Positions 1-7,082 of a stretch of DNA of 10,621 bases are shown here, one piece after another; the stretch's first letter is position 1; every line of letters begins with the position of its first letter. A program made the position numbers and the translations under genes. The notes under the pieces are model-generated. The model ran no database searches. It saw only the letters and a list, made by a program, of their open reading frames with translations, and had not been told where the DNA came from. The stretch lies in the NCBI GenBank assembly GCA_003024985.2, contig PXIH01S0065015.1, one strand, 5' to 3'. Source of the DNA: Euperipatoides rowelli (lineage: Eukaryota > Onychophora > Udeonychophora > Euonychophora > Peripatopsidae).

Positions 1-1270
1 TTTTGATTAAATCACATACTTGAAACTTAAATTTCATTAGTTCCTTGTGAAATTATAGTGAGAATTTGTCTGTGAGGGATAAAACCTATACTGTATATTA
101 CTTCAAGCAAAAATTGTATAATCAACATGTAAAATAAAAATCATGATAAATTGTTTTCCTTGGACCTTGCCTCTGGCCTGTTAGGGTACTTAAATCCACC
201 CCCTACAAAACTCCTTGCTGAAAAATGTTGTCATGCCTTTGTCCTACACTATATAATATTTCTATCTGTGATATATTAACCCACCCTACCCCAAAGGAAA
301 ACACTGGATACTCCTCTGATTAGTTTGTATAATATCATACTAAAAGTAGTTCGTTTATTATCAAAACCATACAAATATCCATACAAAAAGTGTTTAATTA
401 TGCATAGTTTTTATTAATACTTTTTAGTTTATACGAACATTGTTTGATCAATGACATACAAAATCATAACAGCAAACAACTATGTATAAAAGAAAAGTGA
501 CTTGGAAACTGGATAAATTAAACAGCATAGTGTTCCTATGCCTTGCACTTTCAAGGTAAATAATGTAGTCTTTGACCTGTCATAATTATGGCAAATTAAA
601 ATATAGATGCCTCTGGAAAAGTTGTCTAATTTTTCAACAATGGTGTAATTTTAATTTTTTTTATATTCTGTATAATGTATATATTATTATCAGATATGGA
701 AAATAAAATTAAAAAACCAGTTCTTCCCCTACAATATATTAAATATAAAATGTGAAAAATAAATGAAACTATAATTTAAATGAATACTAGTTAGAAATTT
801 CCAAATTTAAAGATTGAAAACGCTTTACTGGTCATGGGAAGTAAGCTTTATTTGGATAAATTGAAGACAGTCGTTTTAAGGTTAAAGGTCACAGAATGTC
901 TTCAGTCATTTGAGTTCTTCTTTACACACATTTTTGTCCTTCAATGAACCACTCATAGATAGACAGATCTGCTTATAGCCCGCAGAAATGGAAATCTAAG
1001 TAGTTCCCAAACATACTTCAAAGCAGAAAAATGAATTTCTGGTTTTTGTATATGTCTGAACATTATGTTCAATCAGATTTATAAGAAACTTTCATGAATG
1101 CAATATACAATAATAGAATTATAATTTTTAAAAAAATTCATTTCATTTATTTATGATTTAAATGTTTCTAACTCATTGTGGTCCAAACTGGTTAATGCAA
1201 AATTATCAATTCTTAATTAATACTAAACCTATAATGCAAATTAAATACAGTAAATAAATCAAGGTGCTCA
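1..1270. other. AT-rich gene-free region
   Basis: I see no reading frame with coding character and no tandem repeat here. The sequence is dominated by short A and T runs. A slightly more GC-rich, pyrimidine-biased patch lies at about 158-300 and faintly recalls the flank of the element at 8455-8650, but not well enough to call. The only other structure noted is the small hairpin with a DR1 motif at 862-904. Confidence 0.7.
862..904. promoter_or_regulatory. hairpin enclosing DR1-type nuclear receptor site
   Basis: Perfect 8-bp arms (TGAAGACA at 862-869, TGTCTTCA at 897-904) flank a 27-nt loop. Inside the loop, 879-891 reads AGGTTA-A-AGGTCA, a direct repeat of the nuclear-receptor half site with 1-bp spacing and one base off AGGTCA-A-AGGTCA. 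DR1 sites bind HNF4, COUP-TF and RXR homodimers in animals. That it is bound here is inference; no promoter or gene is seen next to it. Confidence 0.25.
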
Positions 1271-1279
1271 AGACAGTTT

Positions 1280-1440
1280 TTCAATACTTTATTCAAAATG
1301 AAATGCCCATTGTACAAACAAAAAGAATTACGGTAATATAAGGAAGCGTCTTCTGCTACTGTAATATTGTCGTGTAAGTATAATTTACAACCAAACATTC
1401 GCCGTAGGAAGTGGACTTAATTGCCGCCTAATGTCTACCA
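1280..1440 (-). repeat. 3'-tail-like interspersed repeat, copy 1
   Basis: Positions 1280-1331 match 2368-2419 at 47 of 52 bases, with the first 22 identical. Read on the minus strand the shared part ends in TTTTGAATAAAGTATTGAA, which looks like the 3' end of a retroelement with an AATAAA signal. The minus-strand sequence upstream (1332-1440) is more GC-rich and includes a short open stretch reading roughly RRQLSPLPTANVWL before a stop, possibly the last codons of a decayed LINE. The family is not identified. The plus-strand SINE tail near 5095-5130 is similar in style (ATTTCATTT, then AATAAAGT). Confidence 0.55.
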
Positions 1441-1531
1441 CAGTAAAATTTGTTATCATACATTTTAAGTGCTATAATAATTCATTTCCAAGATAAAAAT
1501 AATGGATTTGAAAAGCTCTTTCTTATAATTA

Positions 1532-1880
1532 ACTAGCTGAAGTGCCCAGCATTGCCCAGAATTTCAATGGTTAATTTTGATTTCAAATATTTTTAGTTGC
1601 CTCGGACGTGTTTTAATACGCCCGTTTGTAAAAGAAACTACCCGGCATGATCTACACCTGTAAATTGTTGATTTGTATAGAAACTACCCGGCGTGGCCCA
1701 TTATTTTAACGGTATTTAATTAATTAAAAATTAACCGTAATTAATTTTTATTTCAATTTTTTTTAGTTGCCTCGGTTGTATTTTAATACACACTTCTGTA
1801 AAATTTCACGATCCTGGCTTGTAAACTGTTGATTTGTATCGAAAGACAGAAGGACAAATGTTCTCTTTTATATAGAAGAT
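1532..1880 (+). mobile_element. ACTAGCT-headed non-autonomous element with internal duplication
   Basis: The left end reads ACTAGCTGAAGTGCCC followed by GCATTGCCC; the right end is GAAAGACAGAAGGAC running into TTTTATATAGAAGAT. Both ends resemble those of RTE-like or SINE-like repeats common in invertebrates, although the family is my inference. The interior is partly duplicated. A segment starting TTTAGTTGCCTCGG occurs at about 1592 and 1762 (offset 170), and GTAAAYTGTTGATTTGTAT occurs at about 1660 and 1820 (offset 160). The two halves differ by a 10-bp indel around an extra CTACCCGGC motif. A related head lies on the minus strand at 8650. No coding capacity is visible. Confidence 0.6.
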
Positions 1881-2123
1881 GGCTTGATATATTTTAGACC
1901 TGTATTAACTTATTTTCATACTAAAAATAAATTAAAGACTATTTTGGTAAAAAACCTACGAATGCTTGGAGGAGAAGCATGAAAATGTAATCGATTACGT
2001 GGTAAATCATGTTATTAATATTTGGACATAAATGTTTTTTTAAAGATACAGTACAGTGGTAAAAGAAAAAAAAAGTACCTTTTTCTAGGTTCACTGCAGC
2101 AACAGAGGACATGGCCTTAATAT
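1881..2123. other. AT-rich spacer
   Basis: Unique-looking sequence with A-rich runs (for example around 2065-2075). The minus strand is open across 1939-2181, but the predicted peptide has a lysine and phenylalanine homopolymer composition and no domain, so I do not treat it as a gene. Confidence 0.5.
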
Positions 2124-2602
2124 AATTTAAAACAACCCTCCCTACCTTTCCTCTCATTCCTATTCTCCTTGCTCTATTCATTGTTCCCCCTTCTATCCCC
2201 CCCCCCCCTTGATCTTTTCTTTCCCCAACTACATTTATTCCCTCCTATCAGTTACCTCCTTTTTTCATTTGGCTCCGGTTTCCATCTTTTCACCTAGTGG
2301 GCCACAAGTTTTCAATCTATTAATCTATCTACATTTAAATTTAGTATAATTGACAATAAAATAGTTGTTCAATACTTTATTCAAAATGAGATACCAATTG
2401 TATAAACAAATAGAATTACTACAAATTTAAGAAACCCTTCCTACATTTCTCCAATTCCTATTCCCCTTTCTCTATTCTTATTTTCCTTCTCCTTCCTCCT
2501 TGTTCCACTTCTCTCCTTCTTATTTCCCTCTTCATATCAGCCTCCTCTCCCTTTTTTATTTGTCACACATATCCAGCTTTTCTTACAGGTGATTCAATCT
2601 AT
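2124..2602. repeat. pair of diverged pyrimidine-rich direct repeats
   Basis: Two blocks, 2124-2322 and 2424-2602, share the same order of landmarks. Each starts AATTTAARA followed by a CCCTYCCTAC-type stretch, then ATTCCTATTC, a CTCTATTC stretch, an ATATCAG or CTATCAG motif, a run of T, and finally TTCAATCTATT. The start-to-start offset is 300 bp. Both are strongly pyrimidine-biased on the plus strand, and the first carries a C run near 2199-2209. Much of the similarity could be low-complexity drift, but the shared start and end motifs argue for a real duplication. Copy 2 is adjacent to the 3'-tail-like repeat at 2368-2419, whereas copy 1 lacks it. Confidence 0.5.
2368..2419 (-). repeat. 3'-tail-like interspersed repeat, copy 2
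   Basis: Matches 1280-1331 at 47 of 52 bases, including 22 identical at the distal end. On the minus strand it ends TTTTGAATAAAGTATTGAA, then runs into AT-rich flank. The sequence upstream on the minus strand is the purine-rich complement of the block at 2424-2602. The same tail is therefore joined to a different body from copy 1, as expected when retroelements are truncated or share a 3' end. Confidence 0.65.
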
Positions 2603-2738
2603 TCATTCAATAAAAAGCAAATATTAAAAAAATGGAAATAAACTTCAAAAAATCTCTATGAGAGGTACTATTGAGTACTAGCATAATTTATTATAAAGAT
2701 AAATAAAATACCTGATGAATAAAAAAAATAAAGAATAA

Positions 2739-2906
2739 ATAATAAAACCAGTGGACAGGAAGGAGAATTCCTTGTACAATGATGGGTTGAACGACTTTGA
2801 TATCTTAGTCAGGGAACCACTCCTTAAAAATTTTATTCCAAGCACAGATAATTATTTTCTTTGTGTCATGGAAAGTTTGGAAAAAGAAAAAGAATTCATA
2901 CCATAG
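2739..2906 (+). pseudogene. weak coding-fossil candidate, open frame of 55 codons
   Basis: From just after a stop codon to TAG at 2904-2906 the plus strand is open for 55 codons, with a composition that looks more protein-like than its surroundings: acidic and hydrophobic residues alternate, as in NDGLNDFDILVREPLL and, further on, STDNYFLCVMESLEKEKE. There is no ATG until residue 44, so it would have to be an exon or the remnant of a transposon ORF. No family is recognised. By length alone, open stretches like this are expected by chance several times in 10 kb of AT-rich DNA, so the call rests only on composition. Confidence 0.15.
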
Positions 2907-2952
2907 AATTAGATTACAATCAATTACTTTGAGTTCGATCTAAGGTTCTTCC

Positions 2953-2986
2953 CATTTGCATATGTTTTGCCAAAAGTATGCAAATG
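2953..2986. promoter_or_regulatory. 34-bp palindrome of two inverted octamer (POU) sites
   Basis: The left arm CATTTGCATA (2953-2962) and right arm TATGCAAATG (2977-2986) are perfect reverse complements. Each contains the octamer ATGCAAAT, the classic binding site of Oct/POU homeodomain proteins, in opposite orientation. The spacer is itself palindromic: TTTTG-C-CAAAA at 2965-2975. Only a 2-versus-1 nt bulge (2963-2964 against 2976) interrupts the symmetry. The symmetry is directly visible; regulatory use is inference. Confidence 0.35.
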
Positions 2987-3227
2987 TGCAATCAAATCAT
3001 TTGTAAATGATAAACTTTGACATTGCAGTGCTAATGTACAACAATAGTTGCACACTAGAAAAAACATGGAACCTGCTTAATACAACTAAATTAGTAAAGG
3101 TTTTAGATGTTTATGTATTTGTGGGTTCATACTCTTGAGTTTACATCATGTGCAAAAGCAGATGACAAATTCCGATAATGACTGTTTTTTACTCAATGGT
3201 TTCAGTTAATTGACATGATGGTGTAAA

Positions 3228-3510
3228 ATCATTCAACCTTTTGCTCATTATAAAAACAAAGTTCTCATATGAACTTTTGAAATGATGATAAACGAAAAAG
3301 GAAAATGGCAAAATTAATCACTTTGATTTGCATGAAGATGGAAACAAATGTTATGATAAGGATTTGTACTTTTTTTTCACTGCAAGCTATTATAGGATTT
3401 TCACAAATTGTATTGCTTAACAAAGGTGTGTCCAAGATATAATTATCTGATTTATGGACATGCAAAGCAATGGTTTTTCATTCATTTCATTCCTGAGCCA
3501 AAGGGTTATG
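3228..3510. mobile_element. possible small TTAA-type (piggyBac-like) MITE
   Basis: The left end carries AACCTTTTGCTCA (3234-3246). The right end, read on the minus strand from about 3508, carries AACCCTTTGGCTCA. These form inverted ends of about 14 bp with one mismatch and one indel. Animal piggyBac-type elements commonly start CCCTTT next to a TTAA target duplication. Here the flanks are TTCAA and, on the minus strand, ATAA, so any duplication is decayed. The element would be about 280 bp with an AT-rich interior and no coding sequence. The similarity is short, so chance is possible. Confidence 0.3.
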
Positions 3511-4235
3511 TTCTACTGATGACTTCAACATGTTATTGACAGTAATTAAAGAACCTGAAGGGTTAAAAATAAAGCTAAAAAGATTTTATCACATATTTAT
3601 AAAAATGTAGTAAGTTATTTGGAAAAACATTATACTGATCACTTAGTCTATCATTCGGATCTTTGTGCATTATATACTTCAGCAATAAATACATTATGAA
3701 CTGGGGAATTTGACTGGATGCAAAGCAAGTATCTGTCTTTTATTTGCATATTTTCAACATCGTGTTTATGTGAAATACTACCAGAAAAAGTCAGCACATT
3801 ATTAATTTCTGTTTGTATCTGGGTAATATATTTTATTTTCATATATGGAGGCTTTTGTAATTGCAAAAATAAACTGAAAAGAATCACAATATATCAATAC
3901 ATTAGTAGATTGAAAATTATAGAAGCCACAGCTGTTCCTGTGATTCTGATTTGGTCTTTTTCTTGAGTATTTCTCAAATAGAAGTTTGACCACTTCTTTT
4001 TATGGAAGACAAGATGCTATGGACTGAATGTTTTCCACACTTCCAGTCACGAGGATTTGCGAATTCTTCCAGATTTTATTCTCCAGTGAAAAAGTTTAAA
4101 AAACAAATACCTCTAGTTTAAAAATAAATAAATACTGAAAAGTTATAAAATCTATTTACTCAACTATAATAGAATATTATACGTCCTTAAACTAAGAGTT
4201 TATTTATATTAATAGAAAAGGATGAATGATAATGA
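3511..4235. other. AT-rich region, no confident gene
   Basis: Apart from the exon-like minus-strand stretch at 3651-3873, nothing is recognised. A short plus-strand passage at 4035-4075 (CACTTCCAGTCACGAGGATT and following) is less AT-rich and may be repeat debris. Overlapping 60-80 codon frames exist on both strands around 3650-3990; they are mutually antisense, and at most one could be real. Confidence 0.5.
3651..3873 (-). pseudogene. speculative terminal exon or coding fossil
   Basis: On the minus strand a good splice-acceptor context (TTGTGATTCTTTTCAG, AG at 3875-3874) is followed by an open frame of about 73 codons ending in TGA at 3653-3651. The C-terminal half has a balanced, protein-like composition (HDVENMQIKDRYLLCIQS, then VHNVFIAEVYNAQRSE) and lacks the lysine and phenylalanine runs of chance frames nearby. 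No domain or family is recognised. Frames this long arise by chance a few times in a window of this size and composition, and no upstream exon was found. Treat it as a lead rather than a gene. Confidence 0.18.
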
Positions 4236-4550
4236 ACTAATCATCATCATCATCAATGGTTGCATTATCCGAGGTTCAGGCTCCTGGATCACCAAAGATT
4301 CTTGTTTTGATTTCTTCTTAAAAAAAAAAAAATCGAAATATTCCACTTTGTTAATCCAGTCTTTAAGATCATACAGCCATTATCTGCTTGGTCTTCCCCT
4401 TTTTTATTCCCTTTCTGTCCATCCCTTGAGTTCTGTTACTAGTCTAATTCCAGCAGATCCCCTCAAGACATGCCATATATATTTGTATGTCCACCGCCTT
4501 ACTTCATCCATAAGTCTATACCACCTCACCATCTTCTCCATAATTCTTCA
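4236..4550 (-). mobile_element. decayed 3' end of a LINE, reverse transcriptase C-terminal region
   Basis: Read on the minus strand, one frame from about 4547 down to 4330 contains, in order, YIWHVLRG, LVTELKGWTERE, a stop (4406-4404), KRGRPSR, a stop (4382-4380), and WLYDLKDWINK. The order 'HVLR ... RGRPxxxW ... DLKxW' is typical of the end of the RT/endonuclease polyprotein of animal non-LTR retrotransposons, just after the RT domain. A purine-rich stretch and then an (ATG)n-type microsatellite follow downstream (complement of 4240-4255, TCATCATCATCATCA). This fits a short-repeat 3' tail as used by the RTE, CR1 and L2 groups. Two in-frame stops and one more at 4550-4548 make it a dead fragment; the upstream part is absent. 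The clade is not settled. The 111-codon plus-strand frame over it is an antisense shadow. Confidence 0.6.
4240..4255. repeat. ATC/TGA trinucleotide microsatellite
   Basis: A run of five TCA units. Its position at the 3' side of the minus-strand LINE fragment suggests it is that element's tail rather than an independent microsatellite. Confidence 0.75.
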
Positions 4551-4617
4551 TTTCTAAGAAAATCTTCCAATTTTATTTTCAACGTTTGTATTAGTCCATT
4601 AAATATTGTTACATTTA

Positions 4618-4832
4618 ATGTAACTAGTAATCATAAAAGTTACTTTTCTAAAGAAACTAGTTACAAAAAAAATTATTTCAAACAAAATGTAACTATTAAC
4701 TATAAAAGTTAATTTTCCAAAGTAACTAGTTAGAAGAACAACGTATTTATTTTAAAATGTGACTAGAAACTATGAAAGTTACTATTCAAACATAACTATT
4801 CACATTTCAAAATAACTAATTACAACCACCTT
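4618..4832. repeat. TAACTAG tandem repeat, period 69-70 bp, about three copies
   Basis: ATGTAACT or ATGTGACT begins units at 4618, 4687 and 4757. Each unit has the order 'TAACTAG-AACTATRAAAGTTACTTTTC-AAAGTAACTAGTTA', then an A-rich stretch. The units are rich in TAACTAGTTA-type self-complementary words, so copies can also pair with each other. Similar GTAACTAGTTAC repeats occur in many animal genomes, usually as satellite-like arrays linked to DNA transposons; whether that holds here is inference. Confidence 0.7.
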
Positions 4833-4867
4833 ATTGAAAAAAAATTAACTATCTGAAATTCATGACT

Positions 4868-5137
4868 GCAGCACTGCCCGAGCGGTCGTGTTGGCCGACT
4901 CTGCACTACCGGTGATCCTATGGTCGCCGGTTTAAATACGGGAAAGACCTTTTTAACGGGTTTGTTAAGAATTAATGCAATTCGATTTTTTTCATCCTGT
5001 ATTGAGATTATTAATTAATAAACCTGAATTTTGTCTTGTATAATTTATAAATGCAATTTGCATATGTTATGTACAAATTAATGTATTAACATTGTATTTC
5101 ATTTGAGTCAAAGTTCAATGAATAAAGTTTTTAAAAA
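4868..5137 (+). mobile_element. tRNA-derived SINE, class II (Leu/Ser-like) head
   Basis: The A box TGCCCGAGCGG (4875-4885) and a B-box-like GGTTTAAATAC (4929-4939) start 54 bp apart. That is the spacing of tRNAs with a long variable arm (Leu, Ser), and the A box matches the Leu/Ser form GGCCGAGCGG closely. The acceptor arms do not pair and the T stem has mismatches, so this is not a working tRNA. The head is followed by an AT-rich body with an ATGCAATTTGCAT palindrome (5051-5063) and an AATAAA (5121-5126) before an A-rich end. RNA polymerase III transcription of the parent element is inferred from the boxes. The right boundary is approximate. Confidence 0.65.
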
Positions 5138-5574
5138 ATCTGCAATTATTTTTTTAGTTCCAGTACTTTCAAATACTGCTCAACAACATATTTTCATAAA
5201 CAACAACAAACAAAAAAAAAATGAAAACTAAATTCCTTTTTTTATTTTATCTCTTATCATTGGCTATAGATGTAAAATATTTTCATTCATGGCCTTATGA
5301 CAACAATCCAACATTGATGAATATTGAATTCATGGTCATTTCCTTAACTCTTGACTCTACACAGGATGTAAATCCATCACTTATAGCAAGCAGATTGTAT
5401 CCCAGTTTTGTGAGACGTGATGAGCAAAACTCTCTTCTCAATTTAAACATTCCTGCACAATTTGCTTGATAATAGGTTTGGATGTAACTTTGATTGCAAT
5501 TTATCAAAACAATATTATTATTAATCCAATTTCTGAAATGGTCATGATTAGAGAGAAGCTAGTGATTATTAGTA
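5138..5574. other. AT-rich spacer
   Basis: Contains an A-rich CAA/AAC low-complexity patch at about 5195-5225. Open frames on both strands cover 5221-5507. They overlap antisense to each other and show no domain; the plus-strand frame starts with a hydrophobic stretch (FLFLFYLLSLAI) that could pass for a signal peptide, but it begins directly after a poly-A run. I do not call a gene. Confidence 0.5.
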
Positions 5575-5727
5575 TTTTTTTTTTTTTTAATAATTAGGGA
5601 GCTTCCCACCGAGCTGTATAGAGCTCACTTCTGCATCCTCGTATATCCGTCAAAGCTACTTGTTTTGATCATATCCATCTGTCACTCAATCTACAGGACC
5701 ACTTTTCATGCTTTAAAAAAAAAAAAA
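5575..5727. repeat. GC-richer island bracketed by T14 and A13
   Basis: A run of 14 T (5575-5588) and a run of 13 A (5715-5727) enclose about 126 bp that are clearly less AT-rich than the surroundings (for example GAGCTTCCCACCGAGCTG). The block may be a retro-inserted fragment; read on the minus strand it would end in a poly-A tail at the T run. Short open frames exist on both strands, but none is recognisable. The GAGCT...AGCTC inverted words near 5610-5626 form only a small stem. Confidence 0.35.
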
Positions 5728-6379
5728 CCTTTGTTTCTAACTGATGATTTATTTATTAATTCTTATTGTTTGATGGGATATTTATTTATTACAGTCTCTA
5801 ATGCTATTTTAAAGTATACCAATTAGGACTAATTACATTAATGTTCGGCTTATACAAAGTGTGGGCAAAAAAAAAAAAAAAAATCATGAAGTCTGATGAC
5901 ATATGGACCCTACATGTTCGTGTACTAATAATATGGTGACGTGATTTTTATTCTTATAATTTATGTATTATTAAGTTATTATAGATCTATGTCAATTTAA
6001 ATTGATTGTGTATATATTTTTTATATTAAAATATGAACATTCTGCTGGACATTTATTGGCATAATACAAATAAACAATTTAATAACATAATAGAAACATT
6101 TTCTCTTAAAGCTTTTTAGATTTTATTATTCCTATTTAGAGAAATAGTAAACCAGATTGCATGAAATAAACAGATGTTATACAAAAACAGTTTTTAATAA
6201 ATCATGTTCACAGGCAAAAGCAAGTTAAAAGGGGAATCAAGATAAAACGAAATTTGACAATAAAAAGTTTAAGCAATGATTACAATAATTTTATTTTTAA
6301 ATATTATATTTCAAAGAGGTTTTTCTTTAGAGAGAGAGAAATATCAATTTGGCAAAATTCAATGGTAGCCTATATTTTA
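5728..6379. other. AT-rich region, no gene
   Basis: A homopolymer of 17 A lies at 5867-5883. The word TGATGACATATGG at about 5894-5906 recalls the 29-bp satellite further right, possibly a stray unit. Otherwise the sequence is unique-looking AT-rich DNA; I see no coding or RNA gene. Confidence 0.6.
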
Positions 6380-6870
6380 TGATGAAATTATCAATGGTGT
6401 AAATATTTGATAACATTCTCTATGATAAACACGTTTTGATGACATCATAAATATGACACATATTTTGATGACATCATATTTGGCAAAAATACTTTGATGA
6501 CATCTTCTATGGTATACATACTTTGATGACATCATATATGTTACATATCTTTTGATGACATCATATTTGGCACACAAATTTTGATGACATGTTTATGGTA
6601 CACATGTTTTAATGACATCATCTATGGTACACATGTTTTAATGACATCATCTAAGGTACACATATTTTGATTACATCATATTTTGTAGAAATTTTGATTA
6701 GATTAAGTTATTTTAAGTCAATTTATATAATATACAGTACATGTAATTTATATAATGTGTACCAAATATGTCATCATAATTGATGAACATGTTAGGATGA
6801 GATATTTGGTACAAATATATTGATAACTTCATCTTTGCTACACATGATTTGATGATATAATATCTAAGAT
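6380..6870. repeat. 29-bp minisatellite with palindromic TGATGACATCA core
   Basis: Cores start at 6409, 6438, 6467, 6496, 6525, 6554, 6583, 6611, 6640 and 6669, a spacing of 29 bp throughout except one 28-bp step. Decayed units continue to either side (6381, 6696, then 6796-6851). The unit is TTTTGATGACATCAT, then ATWTG, then GTACACAT with one or two variable bases. The core TGATG-A-CATCA is a perfect odd palindrome and contains TGACATCA, one base from the CRE site TGACGTCA, intact in six units. An AT-rich interruption at about 6700-6755 is followed by one inverted unit (6758-6775). A 66-codon minus-strand frame through the array is a by-product of the repeat. Confidence 0.9.
6758..6813. repeat. 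inverted satellite units forming an 18-bp hairpin
   Basis: Arm 6758-6775 (TGTACCAAATATGTCATC) is the reverse complement of arm 6796-6813 (GATGAGATATTTGGTACA) at 17 of 18 positions, with a 20-nt loop between. The left arm is a 29-bp-satellite unit in reverse orientation and the right arm one in forward orientation, so the hairpin marks an orientation switch inside the array. Confidence 0.8.
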
Positions 6871-7082
6871 ACTCATATTTTTCAGAATTGCTGCAGAATT
6901 TTGCATATAAATATGTTATTAAAAATTTGATTTTAAGCATCATCGTTGTAATTTGCACTGTGTTGTTCATTTAAAAATATTTTAAAATTTAATAATCCAT
7001 AAAAAAGTACAATGAAGATGTCATCAAAGCTTCTTATGTGTTATATTTCTTATATTTAAAAAAATGATTTTTGAAAAAAAAN
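6871..7082. other. AT-rich spacer ending in poly-A with an ambiguous base
   Basis: Unique AT-rich sequence separates the two satellites. ATGTCATCA near 7018-7026 is a reverse-orientation echo of the 29-bp satellite core. The spacer ends in an A run with an undetermined base at 7082, immediately before the 117-bp satellite begins. Confidence 0.6.

Larger units (their letters stand above)
2603..3227. other. AT-rich region with no confident gene
   Basis: 2690-2747 is A-rich low-complexity sequence with several AATAAA words. 2739-2906 is an open frame without an early start codon (listed separately). 2953-2986 is a palindrome of octamer sites (listed separately). From 2990 to 3227 I see nothing beyond AT-rich sequence. 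Confidence 0.55.

Noticed and set aside
1701-1745. Inverted repeat around ACGGT/ACCGT
   Set aside because: Only a 5-bp core pairs; the rest of the apparent symmetry comes from TTAATTAA-type sequence.
4222-4557. 111-codon plus-strand open frame, the longest in the window
   Set aside because: It lies antisense over the decayed LINE fragment, starts in an ATC microsatellite giving an isoleucine run, and passes through poly-A giving a lysine run. The minus-strand frame carries the recognisable motifs.
4868-4949. Functional tRNA-Leu or tRNA-Ser gene
   Set aside because: The acceptor strands do not pair, the T stem is mismatched, and no proper anticodon arm forms; it fits a SINE head instead.
5051-5063. 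ATGCAATTTGCAT palindrome repeated at 9771-9783
   Set aside because: A short AT-rich palindrome with no shared flanking sequence; two occurrences in 10 kb can be chance.
5221-5469. 82-codon plus-strand frame with a hydrophobic start resembling a signal peptide
   Set aside because: It begins immediately after a poly-A run, overlaps an equally long antisense frame, and has no domain, cleavage context or codon bias to support it.
6377-6577. 66-codon minus-strand frame in the 29-bp array
   Set aside because: The peptide repeats only because the DNA does; the frame rotates through the repeat and has no independent support.
6409-6698. CRISPR array
   Set aside because: Units are contiguous 29-bp tandem repeats with no unique spacers, no cas genes are present, and the DNA is clearly eukaryotic.
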